Source: Apostichopus japonicus (taxonomy: Eukaryota > Echinodermata > Holothuroidea > Aspidochirotida > Stichopodidae). From it: 64,000 bases of DNA. Both the position numbers and the translations under genes were made by a program. Shown in pieces: positions 63,180-64,000 of the stretch (its first letter is position 1; each line of letters opens with the position of its first letter). Location: positions 25,888,960 to 25,952,959 of the forward strand of contig NC_092563.1 in assembly GCF_037975245.1 (NCBI RefSeq). Reading direction: 5' to 3'. The notes under the pieces were generated by a model. That model was not told where the DNA came from. It was given only the letters and a program-made list of their open reading frames with translations, and ran no database searches.

Positions 63180-64000
63180 TTTTGGATACAGAGTAAGAAG
63201 GCTTATTCTTAACATTATCCTGGAGATTATTCCACGTTTTAATATTGGGTGTATAGGTAAGCTTGAACACCAGTGGTGGTTCCTTTTGTTTAGGTTTGGT
63301 AGTGAGGTATTGCCCACGGTTTTCAAATTTTATGCCTTTCGTGGCTGAGGCAATTTCCTCTTTCTTATAGTTACGGAGTAACAGTTTCTCTGTGAACGCA
63401 TTCTTTTTCTGAAGAAATCAGTCTCATTGTTACAGAGACGTGCGTATCGTAAGACTTCCCCTTTAATGAAGCCTTTAAAAGTGGCAAGTGGGTGTGCAGA
63501 GTTTCTGTCGAGGTATTGGAAGGTTTCCGTGGGTTTGGTGTAGACTTTGGTGTCTAATAACCCATTGGTTTCAAACCTTGGACCTTTGAAGATTTTCAAA
63601 TCTAGGTATGTTACCTCGGTGTGTAATATTTCTACCGTAAACTTTAAGAAGCGGTGAATTTCATTCAACTTGTTTACTAGTTGTTCAAGTTCCTGAGGTG
63701 AACCGTCGTAAAGCAATAGAATTTCATCTCTATAGCGGAGCCATTTTAAGATTTTATTATCTGTCGGTAAAATTTGGTTTTCCAGTCTATGCATGACGAT
63801 ATCACAGATTTCCGGAGAGGCTTGGCTACCCATGGCGCAACCGATCTTTTGTAGATAGAATTGGTTATTGAACTCGAAACAGTTTCTTGTTAAAAATAAG
63901 TTCAATTAGTTTGCGCATGGATATGGAAGATATTTTATTTATTCCATATTCGCTTTTTCCCGCCTTTTCATAGACTTCTTGACATATATCTAATGCCTCC
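63180..64000 (-). pseudogene. Penelope-like element reverse transcriptase fragment, broken
   Basis: The minus-strand frame ending at 63,330 encodes the RT core: GCAMGSQASPEICDIVMHRL, WLRYRDEILLLYDGS (the usual Y-x-D-D catalytic box is YRDE here, with the second Asp replaced), VTYLDLKIF, then TKPTETFQYLDRNSAHP and FIKGEVLRYARLC. These are standard Penelope-like element landmarks. The frame is broken near 63,897 (a T-run indel; upstream sequence continues as EALDICQEVYEKAGKSEYGI in another frame) and again near 63,415. After the second shift, the downstream frame continues for about 60 codons to near 63,200. The GIY-YIG endonuclease domain is not seen. It is a dead copy extending past the window end. 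Confidence 0.85.

Overview
The window looks like a marine invertebrate deuterostome genome, most likely an echinoderm, although a hemichordate or cephalochordate is not excluded. It is AT-rich and intron-rich, and full of hAT, TTAA-flanked (Kolobok-like) and Penelope-like elements. The one host gene I can support encodes hyalin (HYR) repeats, a module abundant in echinoderm extracellular proteins. No prokaryotic gene organisation is present. The organism call is inference; the exon structure is read from the sequence.

Positions 1-35,933 (minus strand) hold the 5' part of one large secreted or extracellular-matrix-type gene. A signal-peptide exon (35,852-35,933) is followed by a 14.1-kb first intron, an EGF-like exon (21,626-21,763), a CUB-like exon (20,688-21,104) and then 16 HYR exons, the last running off the window at position 1. 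Every exon starts and ends in phase 1, so each domain is a portable cassette. The readable coding sequence is 4,553 nt (1,517 codons plus 2 nt). Ten central HYR exons of 252 bp are nearly identical. Two of them with their introns form a 1,304-bp duplication whose junction lies inside a chimeric exon. Three broken HYR exon relics lie in the introns.

The intron at 6,459-11,716 carries a nested insertion. A hAT-type element (6,687-11,570) is itself interrupted by a TTAA-flanked, Kolobok-like element (8,075-11,259). The inner element contains a frame-shifted THAP zinc finger and a decayed gene resembling the C-terminal zinc-binding 'ballast' domain of P2X7 receptors. The first intron and the 28 kb upstream of the gene (35.9-64 kb) hold no host gene that I can recognise. 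They contain many short hAT elements with intact 8-bp target duplications, two Penelope-like reverse-transcriptase fragments in opposite orientations, U2-snRNA-like SINE heads, a foldback element made of inverted tandem arrays, a 20-bp minisatellite about 0.6-1 kb upstream of the start codon, and a 94-bp satellite.

The clearest points are: recent growth of a HYR protein by unequal crossing over within an exon; a P2X7-ballast/THAP gene pair inside one transposon; a filled/empty site pair for a hAT insertion within the same window; and a conserved hairpin core shared by otherwise diverged hAT elements.
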